A stretch of DNA of 64,000 nt from a candidate division WOR-1 bacterium RIFOXYB2_FULL_45_9 (GTDB taxonomy: Bacteria; Margulisbacteria; WOR-1; O2-12-FULL-45-9; XYB2-FULL-48-7). Made by a program: the position numbers and the translations under genes. The notes below the pieces were generated by a model that did no database searches, was not told the DNA's origin, and was given only the letters and a program-made list of their open reading frames with translations. Location: assembly GCA_001771575.1 (NCBI GenBank), contig MEUD01000001.1:310001-374000 (forward strand), written 5' to 3'. Every line of letters starts with the position of its first letter. Position 1 is the first letter of the stretch. This document shows, piece by piece, positions 24,001 through 27,565 of this stretch.

Positions 24001-26656
24001 GGCAACGATCTCCGCGGGGAGCACGGGGACAATTGTCGGGCTTAGCCGGATTTCGACCCTGGAAGGCTTTAGCCTGCAGTCAAGCGGCAGTTACGGCGCG
24101 GTTCCATACGGGGATTGGGGACACATTATAAACAACACCTTTAACTTGACCGGCAGCGGCGCCTACGGTGTTTACCTTCCTTATTATCAAATAGAAAACA
24201 CCCTGATCTCCAATAATATTTTTAATATGAGCGGCTCATCATCCAGGGCGATTTCATCAGCGGTTTGGGCTTCAGGCAATACCAGGCCGGTCGGTCATAT
24301 TATCAGTCGGAATCAAATATCATTGTCCGCCGCCGGCAGTTATGGGATGTACATCTACTTTGGCAGTTCGCTGACATTTGAAGCAAACAGCGTGACCATG
24401 GAAAGCGGCGCGACCGGCTCCAGCGGTTTTTACACCGGCGATTATTACGCGACAAATTACAATATGCTGAGCAACCTGATCCAGGCCAAAGGGTCGGGGG
24501 ATTACGGCTATGGCCTTTCTTTTACCGGTTCAGGGGTGATAGCGGGGAACGAAATTTCCGGGCGCTTCGATAAAGCCCTCTATCCCCGTGTTGAATGGAC
24601 AACCCTTAACGTGACGGTCAATAGAAATACGCTGGTCGGCTATAGGAATTACGGGCTTCATAGCTATCAAGCCTCCGGTACAATGACCACCGCGGTGACC
24701 AATTGCATAATTTGCGCCAATCCGACCCAAGAAAGCGGCGCGAGCGGGACCGGCATATACAAGCAAGGCGGATCGATGACGGTCACTTACAGCGATGTTT
24801 ACGGGAACGCGACGAATTACAGCGGAGTTACCTCCGGCGTTGGGACTATTTCCGCTGTGGCTCTGTTTGCCGACCCGGCAAGCTTCGACTATCATCTGAC
24901 TACCGGGTCTCCCTGTGATGGAACCGGTACACCCGAAGGGACCGACATGGGAGCATATGACTTTACGGCGCCTCTGACCGTAACTCTGCATTCTCCAAAT
25001 GGCGGCGAGAGTTGGCAAGCTGGGACAAACAATGACATCACCTGGGAGACGACAGGGACGGTCAGCTCGATCGATCTTTATTATTCGATCGATGGCGGGA
25101 CCTCGTATACATCGATTTCCGCCGGAGAAGGCAACGATGGCGTTTATTCGTGGCTAATTCCCAATGAGCCGACGACCGAAGCGAAAGTCAAGATCGAGGC
25201 GGTGGGAGATGGCATCGCCACCGATGAATCGGCAGGGATATTTACTTTGCTTGCGGCAGATAACAATGGGCCAACAATTGAGGTTACTTCCCCGGTCGCT
25301 GGAGATAAATGGCAGGGAGGCTCGATCCATGAGATCACTTATACGGCGACCGATGAGTCCAGGATCAAACCGAATTCGCTCTGGATCTGGTATTCGACCG
25401 ACGAAGGGAGCAGTTATCCTAATGTAATAACGTCGGAAGCCGAGACCGATTCTCCTTTTAGCTGGACCCTGCCGTCTGATTTGTCGACGACCGATGTTAA
25501 GATCAAAGTCTCTCTCCAGGATAATTCAAGCAATTTCAATTGGGGGACGGGGGAGAGCGGGAGTTTTACGATCGATTCGATCCCGCCGGTCGTGACGATC
25601 GGCCAGCCGGACGGCGGTGAGACCCTGACCGCCTCTTCAACCTACGAGATCACCTGGACAGCGACTGATAACATAACCAGCGCGGAGAGCTTAGTTATTT
25701 CACTCTACTACACCACCAGTGAAGCGGAGATCGGCTGGTTGACGATCGCGACTAATGAAGCTAATGATGGGAGTTATATTTGGGCCGTGCCAACCGCCGT
25801 GACCACGGAAGCGAAAGTTAAGGCCTTAACCGTTGACGAAGTCGGTTGGACCGGCTCCGATGAAAGCACCAGCATATTTACGATCGAAGCGGGAGTTGAA
25901 CCGATAACTCTTGCCGTAACCCTGGAATCTCCAAACGGTGGCGAAAACTGGATCACCGGTTTAAGCTATTATATCTCATGGGAAACCAGCGGCTCACCGG
26001 ACACGATCAATCTTTATTACACCACCTCTGAAGCGCTCGGCTATCAATTAATTGAGGCCGATCTCCCGGATGACAGTTTATATTTCTGGATGGTCCCCGA
26101 TGAGCCGACGACCGAAGCCAGGGTCAGGGTTGTAGCGGTCAAAGGGTTAGCTGTAGCCACTGATGAATCGGACGCAATGTTTACGATCGAGGCGACTTCA
26201 CTTGGGATCTCTCTGCGCGACGCGAGCGATACCAGCGATTACTCAACGTGGGAGGTTGGTGCGGCCAAGCAATTGAATACCGCCTATATCATGACGACGA
26301 ATGAATGCGTTGTTGTTAAGAATGAAGGGAACGTGTCGGAAGACTTTAGCCTGACCGGAGCGACAACCAATTGGACATTGAGCGCGACCGGTGAAGGCGG
26401 GACCGACAAGTGCTTGCTCATGGGATTATTCAATGGGGAAATTTCCCCAACAGAGGTGGATTTTTCCACCACAAATGATATTATTACCGGTGGTCAGGTC
26501 TGGGGGACAGGCGGTCATTATGAAGGGACAGAAAGCGGTTCTGATGTTGCCAGCGGCTCCTCGCGTAAATTCTATATATATTTGCGCACACCGATCGCTA
26601 TTACCAGTGGGGCCGAAGAGAGGATTACGGCTACAATAGGCTGTCGCAAGCATTAA
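2..26656 (+). CDS. Giant secreted modular beta-helix/IPT surface protein (5' partial)
   Basis: Secreted giant of at least 8,875 residues, probably an adhesin or surface fibre; function is inferred. The frame is open to the left edge. The first in-window start is GTG at 29, but the codons before it read KILGRFCFL, the n-region of the signal peptide, so the true start lies upstream. Module order by nucleotide: split IPT/TIG with inserted DUF2341 unit (77-1218); Kre9/KNH-like sandwich (about 1230-1510); two beta-helices (1518-3680); KNH, IPT and split IPT twice (3686-6820); KNH and helix twice (6827-9400); helix (9435-10620); three KNH (10637-11550); two helices (11570-13905); KNH, IPT, split IPT, KNH (13925-15950); helix, KNH, three helices (15960-20825); KNH and three helices (20840-24965); four KNH (24975-26195); C-terminal domain (26200-26656). 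Each KNH opens with PNGGE-like residues and ends near TDESD. No LPXTG, RTX or autotransporter barrel is visible. Confidence 0.9.
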   Translation, partial: KILGRFCFLVILLGVILFPAGLFAAPPTIDSIYPTSGSTLGGTHVTVTGSNFDLYLYRRLITVTNSGAALIDHPVQISMDTAALISAGKLKTDGSDLRFVSTDEATEYSYWLDSSTINTTATKIWIKFPDLPAASTLEIFATYGNYDRAAASNGDTVFTFFDDFTGTAISTAEWSITNSTGFSVSGGELRGTNTTGRLTSIQTFNSGVILEIKSRRVGDTSANGNMIGGFFLSTSNGFGLLNHPGTDFYWNNGLWTALSTTVPASTDLLTKISVKSASQLDLSVTNFQSGTSYQSASNISNGVAGEPIVLGKRYDGDGFNNQTYNAFWDWIRVRPYATTEPSAVVGEAENAGALLLGGLSANNISVLNDTTIEALTPANAAGIVDVTVKNILGETATLESAFTFSADEPGIRLLTPNGGETWEAGTWQYITWETTGSPDYVDIYFSTDNGNNYTVISTGEADDGSYSWYIPGPVTTSARIKLEAVKGDLISIDESDASFNLTAAANVFVDAVNGDNSYSGLTSEVYVSGGVTHGPWKNIVYAVSNSSIGATIHAAPGLYNTTAGETFPITLSSSRKLVGAGRQLTTVEASNSEIFILQTNCRLRNMYVRLITTGNNNIVKVTGGGVVIEEVEIVGRGWLSDRGTGVYFDGYYGTSSGGRISNCEVWNCTYGVWLYQNASTSNVTIEGSVIRNHYYNGINISYWGSGSGQRVDLTGNVIRNNGVNSNSPAVYVETPNSGNTVNVINNTFSENYVALKSVHANNNITFKNNIVVNSPRLNRGAKYTTYGLSRDSGSINVSYCDFWNVRVNYNTLTGITWGSGNISNFPRFVDPINSDLRLYSDSPCLTAGESGANIGYYSGAGETNSPYREESYVNNVSGTDSTASGESAVSPYKTISYAAKYTMKKINVAGSSLKYNASNGESFPIDLGREKHLAGAGRALVTIEGYGTESWVADTNKSYAIGLYDLSTVEGVTVQGFSGTSANYGIYAYGLGNEIRDSQMIGGGWNSDRGTGVYFDGYYGTSSGGRITNCEVRDCTYGIWPYHSVSTSNVTIEGSVVRNHYYYGIFINYWGSGSGQRVDITGNVIRNNGVNSSYYGILVETPNAGNIVRVSNNTILLNYQGIYSNNGNNNISSYNNIISNKPTGATPDTGSYGINRPSGTLTSKYDDVWNNAINWNPSTISGEGVISANPLFYNVSNYDYHLTGLSPCVGTGTPEGTDMGAFPYTAPSITLYSPNGGETWNGLSWYEITWETTGVIDAIALYYSIDNGLTFNQIAASQANDGTYSWYLPAVSTTEAKVKVVGSGAATVSDESDAVFAITTPASPSVSSINPDSGLNNQSSIAVTISGSDFQNGAAVKLTKAGQTDINATGLSVVNTGTITCNLNLVDAQVGIWNVVVTNPDTQPGTLSDGFTIKYPPPTVTSVSPESGTTAGGTSVTITGANFLAPLYSKEITISNSGSELTSYQILVTVETASLVSAGKMRSDGGDIRFLDSNSANLNYWLESGINSGSTQIWVKVPSIPAGTSTINMTYGNLSSSSESNAKGAMFLYEDMQTTPEGTLQNSATYDYTNKYVQLTPASNSVNGQLNYLLNPGDGFNARFQFWTGGGNGADAVFLYVYDTSSPAWYSDARSGYHFSYDEYYDRIALYYNGSSLTSVSQAGLDNSTWRDAQIIHAGTNSKIYLDGALKINYTDSSRSKTGGYLGWSAITGGLNHYHRIRNLIIAKYSPDINVSVGSTETGQAGTLEVLFDGISAVDVAYISSTEIRATTPTNSAGTVNVTVINPDGQVGTLEGTYTFVNPPSIFSINPALGSNNETLNGVIISGSDFQNGAAVKLTKAGQTDINATGVSVVNTGTITCNLNLVDAPVGIWNVVVTNPDTQPGTLSDGFTIKYPSPTVTSVSPESGTTAGGTSVTITGANFLSPQYSKEITISNSGSELTSYQILVTVETASLVSAGKMRSDGGDIRFLDSNSANLNYWLESGMNSESTQIWVKVPSIPAGTSTINMTYGNLSASSESSGDNTFLFFDDFESGLLDTANKWNIDESTTPVVELYDGSYRLKTSDRTATVTKTRSWAGYVFEGEMRINSFSYPGLIYNSYQEDYYYDLYWGSGEMWRHYGGIDTRASEFSYGWTPTGNIWYNFKVLSNGNNVTINYYLKSTGALQRTAGFTLNASYNQGGVGFIQYASSAIAYYDNIKVRKYAAAEPTIVVSGTEGAGSGGGTLEVYFGETRADIVNYISSTEIRTATPSHSAGLIDVTVINPDGQVGTLEGGFTYTEPPTVTLHTPNSGEVWQGGTYNNITWETTGTVSSIDLYYSLSTLEAYTTIATGEGDDGSYSWLVPNSVTTEAKVKIIVTGAGSSASDESEGVFAITPATRFYVDPSLGSDSYNGITSEVFGNNGPWKTVTFAATQSASGNQIYLSPGTYNTEMEQSFPIIIDNRSLIGGVGGTVTINGETDQIVIMRGMSTIEGCTIQSESTNPGAAVISIEAGSTVQISNNLIGYSGTPPSNGRGVYVYSSKANISHNLISNVAVGVRAELGGSTTTVESNTIVKFSGRGVENLGDTCYVNNTIISSSPEGTAVAGSYGIYSEDGTTYANYNDVYLNETNYYHTGSGGLTNTGPVTLEAKFVSVSGGDYHLLSNSPCINAGNPGESDPDGSRKDIGLYYFDLSTGNLAARVIQPNGGETLTGDSAYEITWYATRESGAIERIELAYSVDNGSSYTNIATNEANDGAYSWTVPNISTTEALVMVGAFGGTTAATDESDSIFSITGGGYPTNVVYVDATTGDNSRTTTEANDPSTPWKTITYASTMSASGYTINVAAGNYNAALGESFPITVEANVTLAAYSQAATIDAEGNSVKAVVLKNLATLEGFTVKNTVSNGSFGTVHSLAKSNITRNRIICAGEANSSRSIYIDGLADQSEIKNNIIESNNVGVYLATAANNVLVKGNTFESLNSSGIGVYIYYQCDNYTITDNLIKGFSSIYDGIRGWQVYNGTISTNEIYGFAGGIFLEVNGAKTIDIFNNTLVRNTDGIETQYYGSPGTFNIKNNIITGNASLGSYTAGTKGINRYDAVTINSSYNCIWNNELNWNPSTLQGTGDFTQYPRFIDPANNDYRIGNDSSCATGGEGGTYIGRYAPSGTSNATSESWVDADGGNDTSGDGSSGNPWKTITRAATQTVDVVHANEGTYNAALGESFPITLAEDQQLKSVAVPSTLATIDAETSVNTALIMGQDTTLEGVTIKSASTTDSRYTIQMLALRGNLIRAFVQHNGSGANSWPVNVEATANDVLIYATTVETTRRRAIYLQANADGAVIRGCTVSCDNNDNYSTVAITIDTGCDSAVVESNTVISRSDTTSGTYNHYAISSTDNGYNHYIAYNLVICTGEAADNRGIFLNNSKGTNWITTNEVRGCTEHGIFADISSGHSANIFNNTVVKSKYGVTGADTGTKNVKNNIIAAEVGGMSYTGSKGIDNDAGVLNSSYNSVYANDISYEGTVTGKTSDLYDDPLFIDATGDNFHLDTGSPCIASGTPEGTDRGAYPYEEPVAVTVTLFTPNGGESWHAGTNNNITWETTGTVSSTNLYYSIDGGTLYTSISAGEGNDGVYSWLVPNELTTEAKVKIEVVGDGIATDESAGVFTILEGDTNGPTIEVTSPVAGDKWQGGSIHEVTYTATDESRIKPNSLWIWYSTDEGNSYPFVITSEAEVVSPYSWTLPENLNTIEARVKVSAQDNSTNFNWGTGESGSFIIDSTPPVVTIGQPNGGETLTSSSTYEIIWTATDNLASAESLVISLYYTTSEAEIGWLEVATNEANDGNYIWTVPSSVTTEAKVKALTVDEVGWTGSDESTSIFTIEAGVPYYPADIIYVNATTGDNSRTTEEANNPATPWKTITYASTMSASGTTINVADGNYNAALGETFPVTITNKKVVATLTGQATLDSLVAAVHTITLGNYATVEGMTIRNAYVSTVSYHAVNITGTNAILKNCVVVKSSGVAASRGIYLSGTADNALLEGNTITHNYYYPVYLDTDADGVIIRNNTISNTFASASNYGIYLYSGNDNLTIEDNTVTANRGIYQVGSGANILINRNKVISYSGNTDSEMGIYLFGSGTVSSNEVRGYTDSDYAGIYIYGGTTFTINNNTLVNNGIGIKGRNGYTGTATIKNNIIAATALTGSYRDESYGIWRDTTGTLNSTYNQIFNCETTYGGTVGLKTEDQTTSPRFVNPGVYDYRIFSDSPCSGTADPADGGNRGAYETVAASSGITSESYVRPDGDDNLFASTPDAPWQTLGRALSSTEGTVYARGGTYTITSGLVLGVGQQLKNYLTETVTIDSTTSGVHTLVMMNYTTVEGVTIRNAYASTVGYHAVTILGTNATLKNCVVVKSSGVAASRGIYLSGTADNALLSGNIITHNYSYPISLDTDCDSVTISGNTISNSYASASNYGIYLYNFNDNLLIEGNTITANKGINQAGSGTNLTVRGNKIISYSGDASSEYGLYLYGTGTISSNEVRGYVDSDYAAIYLYSGGPFTINNNTIVKSFYGIRTGGSFAGSLYSTNNIIVNKPDGTAPTASSIGVYRQAGTVTSKYDDVWNNATNWSPATISGVGTISADPVFLNAAGNDYHLIESSPCIGTGTPEGTDMGAYDYQTSSISLEAPNGGESWGGLTYNYISWESGGYFTLIDLYYSIDNGAEYTLIVSGEADDGLYQWYLPAVSTTEARVKIIGFGTATVTDESDAAFTISTPPPPTVSSIDPETGLNNQTLTGVTISGSDFQSGAAVKLTKSGKSDIEATGVSVVNTSTITCNLNLTGAAVGDWNVVVTNSDTQSDTLTNGFTIIYPPPTVTSVSPESGPTSGGTGVTINGSDFIPGSFERAITVYNGGTTLTDYQLLVTMETAPLVANGKMRSDCGDIRFLASDEATSIPYWFESGVNTSLTRIWVKVPSLPAGTSEIYVTYGDSSLTSQSDGDSTFIFFDDFNRPDGTDLGSEWGEYGSDTSWQIVSNTCYRPTGPGDQFALAHVSGSIWSTTDAVVESKILLPPAGTGDWHIGITARNEPSGSHYGYKLTVHAAITTLQLLNDYSAWGDSKVTTMAYDEWWTFRLKVYGNNQNGYAWKYGDPEPAWDGTWPVNSWSTHASGGVGMGNINYSGSVAGYFDDFRVRQYAATEPIAAISSAETSSGFKVYFGTIEATNIANLSSTTFTATTPANVAGAVDVTVVNVDNQAGTLEGGFTYTGAPTVTLLTPNGGEIWQGGTYNNITWETSGTVSSVNLYYSLSTFESYAVIATGEVDDGVYSWLVPNQATTEAKVKIEVTGSGGSSSDESDAVFAITNATSFYVDPSVGDNSYNGLTSEVSGVNGPWRSLTYAATQSAFGNYLYLNPGTYNTESGENFPITLGNRRLVGESSALATIEGTSPQILIMSGVSTVEGCTLRSGSTTAGSTVVSVESGSAALISGNIIEFSGAPPANGRGVYVYNSKALIDGNLISNVAVGVRAELGGSTTTVESNTIVKFSGRGVENIGDTCYINNTIISSSPEGTAVAGSYGIYSEDGTTYANYNDVYLNETNYYHTGSGGLTNTGPVTLEAKFVSVSSGDYHLLSNSPCINTGDPTESDADGSRKDIGLYYFDLSTGNIAARVIQPNGGETLTGDSAYEITWYATIEASQTIDRIELAYSIDNGLSYTSISTNEPNDGTYSWTVPNITTTEALVRIGAFGGSNGATDESESGFSITGANPLNVVYVDAVNGDNTRTTEEANNPATPWKTITYASTMAATGYTINVKAGNYNAANGESFPINVPAGIRLFSETALSRTATIDSAATAAHTMTLGTDSTVEGFTIKRTNTSTSYFVIYANNKNTGIVDNTITGTVRGVGIYNTGNQLKRNTISCGNTSAYAVFLNGAGDYTTVEGNTIAATAATSSGLYISDSTIWTDIQNNLITAVYPINARTSTDNLTIKGNTLEAATYGIYFYDETDGYLISNNTIVAYGGSATFGIKAGDLGDIVSGSITSNEVRGFSTGLFLSCDSTKAGICNVYHNTIAETSAYGLYISAQTNATYNIKNNIIVGSASLGANVLASYGIYSTNTNGTWNVGYNDVWNYSTNYYNYSPGDGELSRYPRFVSSSTNDLRLLDDSPCAAAGEGGTYMGRYPATAGSSGLLNESWVDANLGSDSNSGTELFPFKSITHALATTEYTVQVKSGLYDAANGEIFPISPAGGQQLISIDPPTTSATIDGGSAVSHVVKLAGPMTLEGFTVRTTNTNTSYYAVYLDSGTVTNSRLYAAVRGVGADAAANVIGNRVYMSGSNAYGVYLPDAADNCVIEGNTIEALSATSSGIYLDTSASGTLIRNNNIRAVFCVQCRATANGSIISGNTLEATTYGVHMYDNNNGYIISNNTIIGPGSSGQGIVAELDIFGGRISFNEIRGFAYGVNVGNDSGYYTTVESNTVVNNKYGLNIKSDDSAKHALAKNNLVCNNYKLGTFEPSSYGILGRSTPHYLDVHYNLVWNNTYSYSNCVPGTGNISSFPKFVSPEANDFRIFSDSPAATGGEGGTFIGRYSPVAASSEAVESSWVDSTTGLDSNLGTSGSPFKTIAKALTVTVNDINVNSGVYDAANGESFPLRLAEGQIVRSTASPNYNASVDGGSTAVNLLELNSGSTLEGMGVKTTNSNTSYYAVSVLGAGTVTSCSVEGNVRAIGLSLSTALLSGTYATASNASANTVYLTDTADGSLVSGNSVYAPGATAFGIYVNPNCQNIEIRDNTIEAPYTAIRLDDTGVTGACSGFLVTSNRFWGNNTASSRAIRGDGGAAGQLGNGTISSNEARGYANSISVDISTGYTIYLLNNTLTRFTGSGLSYWAGGSTSRIYARNNIICSSPESGSTFEVGSYGINRTGSYDICYASYNDVWNVQTPYYLTTNVSYSISQDPLFFNSPANNFRLATGSPCIDTGTPEGSDMGAYQYDGPGDITGPTVEVTSPISSESWQGGSVHEITFTATDESGIKPNSLWIWYSTDEGSSYPFLITSEAEVSSPYAWTVPEDTTTTEAMIKVSLQDNSINQSWGTAESGTFTIEAENYPTNVVYVNATTGDNNRTTTEANNPSTPWKTITYASTQSATGTTINVAAGTYNSVLGESFPVSLPAGVKLNSSVNSLATIDADSAAAHVVLLGTGSTIEGFTIISNNASTSYYAVYTTSNSVNIINNTISTETHGIRILGSYAGIIGNRISVKTAATTGILFGHATDPDYYTTINITDNTVEAYGANCNGIATPVQSAGQGQFAYATIARNKITMTQGSGHYAVYIAFSNYAVIERNIVTLASGAAGNNGLYLSRSPYFSHNMNCRNNTVEAQGSGDFARGIYYSGNGNIVSNEVIGRFQYGIFGEGEWTTHLLNVRNNSIVRYRQYGIYSNQSSGTLTLSARNNIVSANPTLEGTPASGTYGLYRNSGTFTSDYNDLFGNQTYYGNVTAGENDTYFVPRFVDAGNNDLRLYADSVCIGAGEGGINIGAYLGTGEGISSIRTSSYVSGGGSDTTGDGSSGNPWRSITYAMQQTEKTINLMSGTFDTEGGESFPLKVRSGQNLYSVALPSTAATIDAAAAASNIIELPNYGSVEGFSLVSTANSASYWAVYGTSGISIRNLNISASINGFWLYGSNGTAVGNVLSLSRIGTYGIRFGHETDGDYFNTATITDNYIRHSGTSSQGIGASSFTVGTGWFPSLTISRNTITMEGTGSYGIYLSHTSSSACEYNRITLLATATSGSGIRSRDLAASGSINIRYNTVEAEGSGDFDRGIYYCGGNTGALVYIASNEVAGRFEFAVRSDSEYQTYYSYILNNTIVGFRAYGVYTYVQGGGVNATIKNNIISAAPRLGTLHPFGTYGIYRYSGTITSADYNDVWGNENDYYSVTTLGGHNLARAPKLVDYPSDLRLYSDSPCIGAGENGTNIGAYKGAGEGVSEITAESYVSGDGNNETGDGSASNPWRSLTHALARTEYKVNAFAGTYDPTFGEIFPIYLSEGQLLVSAAVPTTMATISAGSTGTIVGLSRISTLEGFSLQSSGSYGAVPYGDWGHIINNTFNLTGSGAYGVYLPYYQIENTLISNNIFNMSGSSSRAISSAVWASGNTRPVGHIISRNQISLSAAGSYGMYIYFGSSLTFEANSVTMESGATGSSGFYTGDYYATNYNMLSNLIQAKGSGDYGYGLSFTGSGVIAGNEISGRFDKALYPRVEWTTLNVTVNRNTLVGYRNYGLHSYQASGTMTTAVTNCIICANPTQESGASGTGIYKQGGSMTVTYSDVYGNATNYSGVTSGVGTISAVALFADPASFDYHLTTGSPCDGTGTPEGTDMGAYDFTAPLTVTLHSPNGGESWQAGTNNDITWETTGTVSSIDLYYSIDGGTSYTSISAGEGNDGVYSWLIPNEPTTEAKVKIEAVGDGIATDESAGIFTLLAADNNGPTIEVTSPVAGDKWQGGSIHEITYTATDESRIKPNSLWIWYSTDEGSSYPNVITSEAETDSPFSWTLPSDLSTTDVKIKVSLQDNSSNFNWGTGESGSFTIDSIPPVVTIGQPDGGETLTASSTYEITWTATDNITSAESLVISLYYTTSEAEIGWLTIATNEANDGSYIWAVPTAVTTEAKVKALTVDEVGWTGSDESTSIFTIEAGVEPITLAVTLESPNGGENWITGLSYYISWETSGSPDTINLYYTTSEALGYQLIEADLPDDSLYFWMVPDEPTTEARVRVVAVKGLAVATDESDAMFTIEATSLGISLRDASDTSDYSTWEVGAAKQLNTAYIMTTNECVVVKNEGNVSEDFSLTGATTNWTLSATGEGGTDKCLLMGLFNGEISPTEVDFSTTNDIITGGQVWGTGGHYEGTESGSDVASGSSRKFYIYLRTPIAITSGAEERITATIGCRKH
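77..1218 (+). other. IPT/TIG domain split by a DUF2341 + lectin-like insert (copy 1)
   Basis: The first half of an IPT fold (77-160) has the SGSTLGGT and VTVTGSNF strands. It breaks off and continues as DUF2341 (about 164-440, with SAGKLKTDG and YWLDS) and a ConA-like segment opening FFDDF (about 478-1040). The missing IPT half (about 1062-1218), with TIEALTP and AGIVDVTVKN, then follows. The same order recurs three more times in this protein. Confidence 0.7.
4029..4612 (+). repeat. Long direct repeat, copy A
   Basis: About 585 bases covering an IPT domain plus the start of the next split IPT/DUF2341. The same run recurs at 5460-6045 with only scattered single-base changes, implying a recent in-frame duplication inside the giant gene. 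Confidence 0.85.
4253..5395 (+). other. Split IPT/TIG domain with DUF2341 insert (copy 2)
   Basis: The IPT start (SPESGTTAGGTSVTITGANF) is followed by DUF2341 (SAGKMRSDGGDIRFLD, YWLESG). A lectin-like segment comes next that differs from the FFDDF type, opening FLYEDM and containing IYLDGALK. The IPT then resumes with LEVLFDGISAVDVAYISSTE and closes with VNVTVINPDG. The insert is about 300 residues. Confidence 0.65.
5460..6045 (+). repeat. Long direct repeat, copy B
   Basis: Second copy of the run at 4029-4612. Identity ends just after the TYGNLS codons, where the two lectin-like segments become unrelated. Confidence 0.85.
5684..6820 (+). other. Split IPT/TIG domain with DUF2341 insert (copy 3)
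   Basis: The 5' part is nearly base-identical to copy 2. The lectin-like part is a different FFDDF type (from about 6070). The IPT closes with LEVYFGETRADIVNYISSTE and IDVTVINPDG, so the insertion point is the same as in the other copies. Confidence 0.65.
7567..7875 (+). repeat. Internal repeat shared with 16411-16720, copy A
   Basis: End of a beta-helix module. From 7567 to about 7789 it is almost base-identical to 16411-16633. From 7790 to 7849 the protein is still identical but synonymous sites differ, after which the DNA matches again. Confidence 0.8.
10637..11560 (+). repeat. Triple KNH block, copy A
   Basis: Three consecutive KNH-like domains, with starts TPNGGESW, SPVAGDKW and QPNGGETL. 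The same three recur in the same order at 24975-25895 with high DNA similarity. Confidence 0.75.
14492..15665 (+). other. Split IPT/TIG domain with DUF2341 insert (copy 4)
   Basis: IPT start TVTSVSPESGPTSGGTGVTI with NGSDF, then DUF2341 (VANGKMRSDCGDIRFLA, YWFESG), an FFDDFNRPDG lectin-like segment, and the IPT second half FKVYFGTIEATNIANLSST with VDVTVVNVDN. Confidence 0.65.
16411..16720 (+). repeat. Internal repeat shared with 7567-7875, copy B
   Basis: Second copy, 8,844 bases downstream and in the same frame, within the beta-helix module at 15960-16850. Confidence 0.8.
24975..25895 (+). repeat. Triple KNH block, copy B
   Basis: Second copy of the block at 10637-11560, followed by one extra KNH domain (25905-26195) before the C-terminal domain. 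Confidence 0.75.
26200..26656 (+). other. C-terminal domain of the giant, homologous to the 27566-28126 protein
   Basis: About 150 residues with no KNH, IPT or helix features. It starts LGISLRD, DYSTWEVG and ends KFYIYLRTPIAI, ITATIGCRKH. The separate protein at 27566 aligns along its whole mature length (IGISLKD, DYSTWAIG, GWTLGSQG, YFSIAAP, TVTLEATLH). The Cys residues in NEC, DKC and GCRKH are specific to the giant's copy. Confidence 0.7.
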
Positions 26657-26668
26657 AGGAGGCATCTT

Positions 26669-27523
26669 ATGGTCAGGAAGATAATTATTTTTGGCGCCTT
26701 GATCGCGCTGGCGACTTGCGCGGTCGCTTCCGGGATCCGGGTTTCTCCGGGGGCTTTTTGCGCGCAAAACATCGACATTGGAAGAGATCTTGACTTGGGC
26801 GTTGACCTTACGATCGATAATAATAGTGACAGCAGACAGTCGTTTTGCGTTTCGCCGATCAAACCCAGCCAGGCGAAAGCCAGTTGGCTCAAAGGATATT
26901 CCGAGATCCCCGACCCAAATTGGCTTTATTTCAGCGATAGCAGGATTGAGGTTGAACCAAGAAGCTCCGGGCGCGTAAGAATGAAACTGAAAATTCCCAA
27001 CGATAAAAAATATTTAAATCAGCGCTGGATTGTTTTTGTCAATATTGCCAACGAGATTAAAAAAGGCGAGATGCTCGGCGTTTCCATCAAGCCTAACTAT
27101 ATGTTTGAAACGCGCTCCGATAAGATCAACGTGAGACCCGCAGGTATTATTGGTTTTAATCCAAGCAATATTAACGTTGCGGCCTCTCCGGGAAAGTCAC
27201 AAACGGTTTCATTTACACTTTTTAATAATGATAAAAAGAACCATTCTTTTAAGATCGTTTCTTTTTTGCCCTCCGCCGCCTCAAGCAATCAGGAGATAAA
27301 CCTTTCTCCCGGGTATGAATGGTCGGAATCAAAGGAATGGCTAAAACCCTTGAATAATACGGTAAAAATAGGGGCTGGACAAAAGAAGGAAATTGGATTA
27401 AAAATAACTATTCCCGGACATATAGTTACCAGCACTAAGGGGTGGGAGTCATTGGTTTTTATTGAATCGGACAGTGGGGAGTGTGGATTCATCAGGGTCC
27501 TGGTTGATAAAAAAATAGGTTAA
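26669..27523 (+). CDS. Secreted two-domain Ig-like/chaperone-like protein
   Basis: Protein of 284 residues, exported by an N-terminal signal peptide (VRKIIIFGALIALATCAVAS). Two beta-sandwich segments follow: about 24-140 (IRVSPGAF, VDLTIDNNSDS, then a VEPRSSGRVRMKLKIP strand and QRWIVFVNI) and about 150-284 (INVAASPGKSQTVSFTLFNN, ending in SLVFIESD). The N-terminal pattern resembles periplasmic pilus chaperones and the DUF916-type partners of surface proteins, and is shared with the protein at 28169. The start at 26669 follows AGGAGG at 26657-26662, 12 bases after the giant's stop, so the two are surely co-transcribed. A role in exporting, assembling or holding the giant is inference from this position. 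Confidence 0.75.
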   Translation: MVRKIIIFGALIALATCAVASGIRVSPGAFCAQNIDIGRDLDLGVDLTIDNNSDSRQSFCVSPIKPSQAKASWLKGYSEIPDPNWLYFSDSRIEVEPRSSGRVRMKLKIPNDKKYLNQRWIVFVNIANEIKKGEMLGVSIKPNYMFETRSDKINVRPAGIIGFNPSNINVAASPGKSQTVSFTLFNNDKKNHSFKIVSFLPSAASSNQEINLSPGYEWSESKEWLKPLNNTVKIGAGQKKEIGLKITIPGHIVTSTKGWESLVFIESDSGECGFIRVLVDKKIG

Positions 27524-27565
27524 TTTATTTTTGTTTCGACATCCTTTAGAAGGAGATGGATAATA

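Larger units (their letters stand above)
1518..24965 (+). other. Array of about 14 right-handed beta-helix (DUF1565-type) modules
   Basis: Helix modules lie at about 1518-2580, 2610-3680, 7121-8010, 8330-9400, 9435-10620, 11570-12760, 12775-13905, 15960-16850, 17165-18415, 18430-19630, 19655-20825, 21165-22470, 22485-23780 and 23800-24965, with sandwich domains between some. Each opens with a YVDxxxGdN / PWKTIxyA segment and, in nearly all, a GxYNxxxGExFPI cap. Each continues through Asn-rich rungs (NNTI, NNII) and closes with a DVWN, PxFVxxxxNDYRL, SPCIxxG, xxGAY cap. Counts and borders are by eye. Confidence 0.7.

Noticed and set aside
1518-24965. Possible CRISPR-like or minisatellite array in the repetitive 24 kb
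   Set aside because: Repeats are protein modules of hundreds of codons with variable spacing and are conserved at amino-acid level, not short identical repeats with unique spacers.
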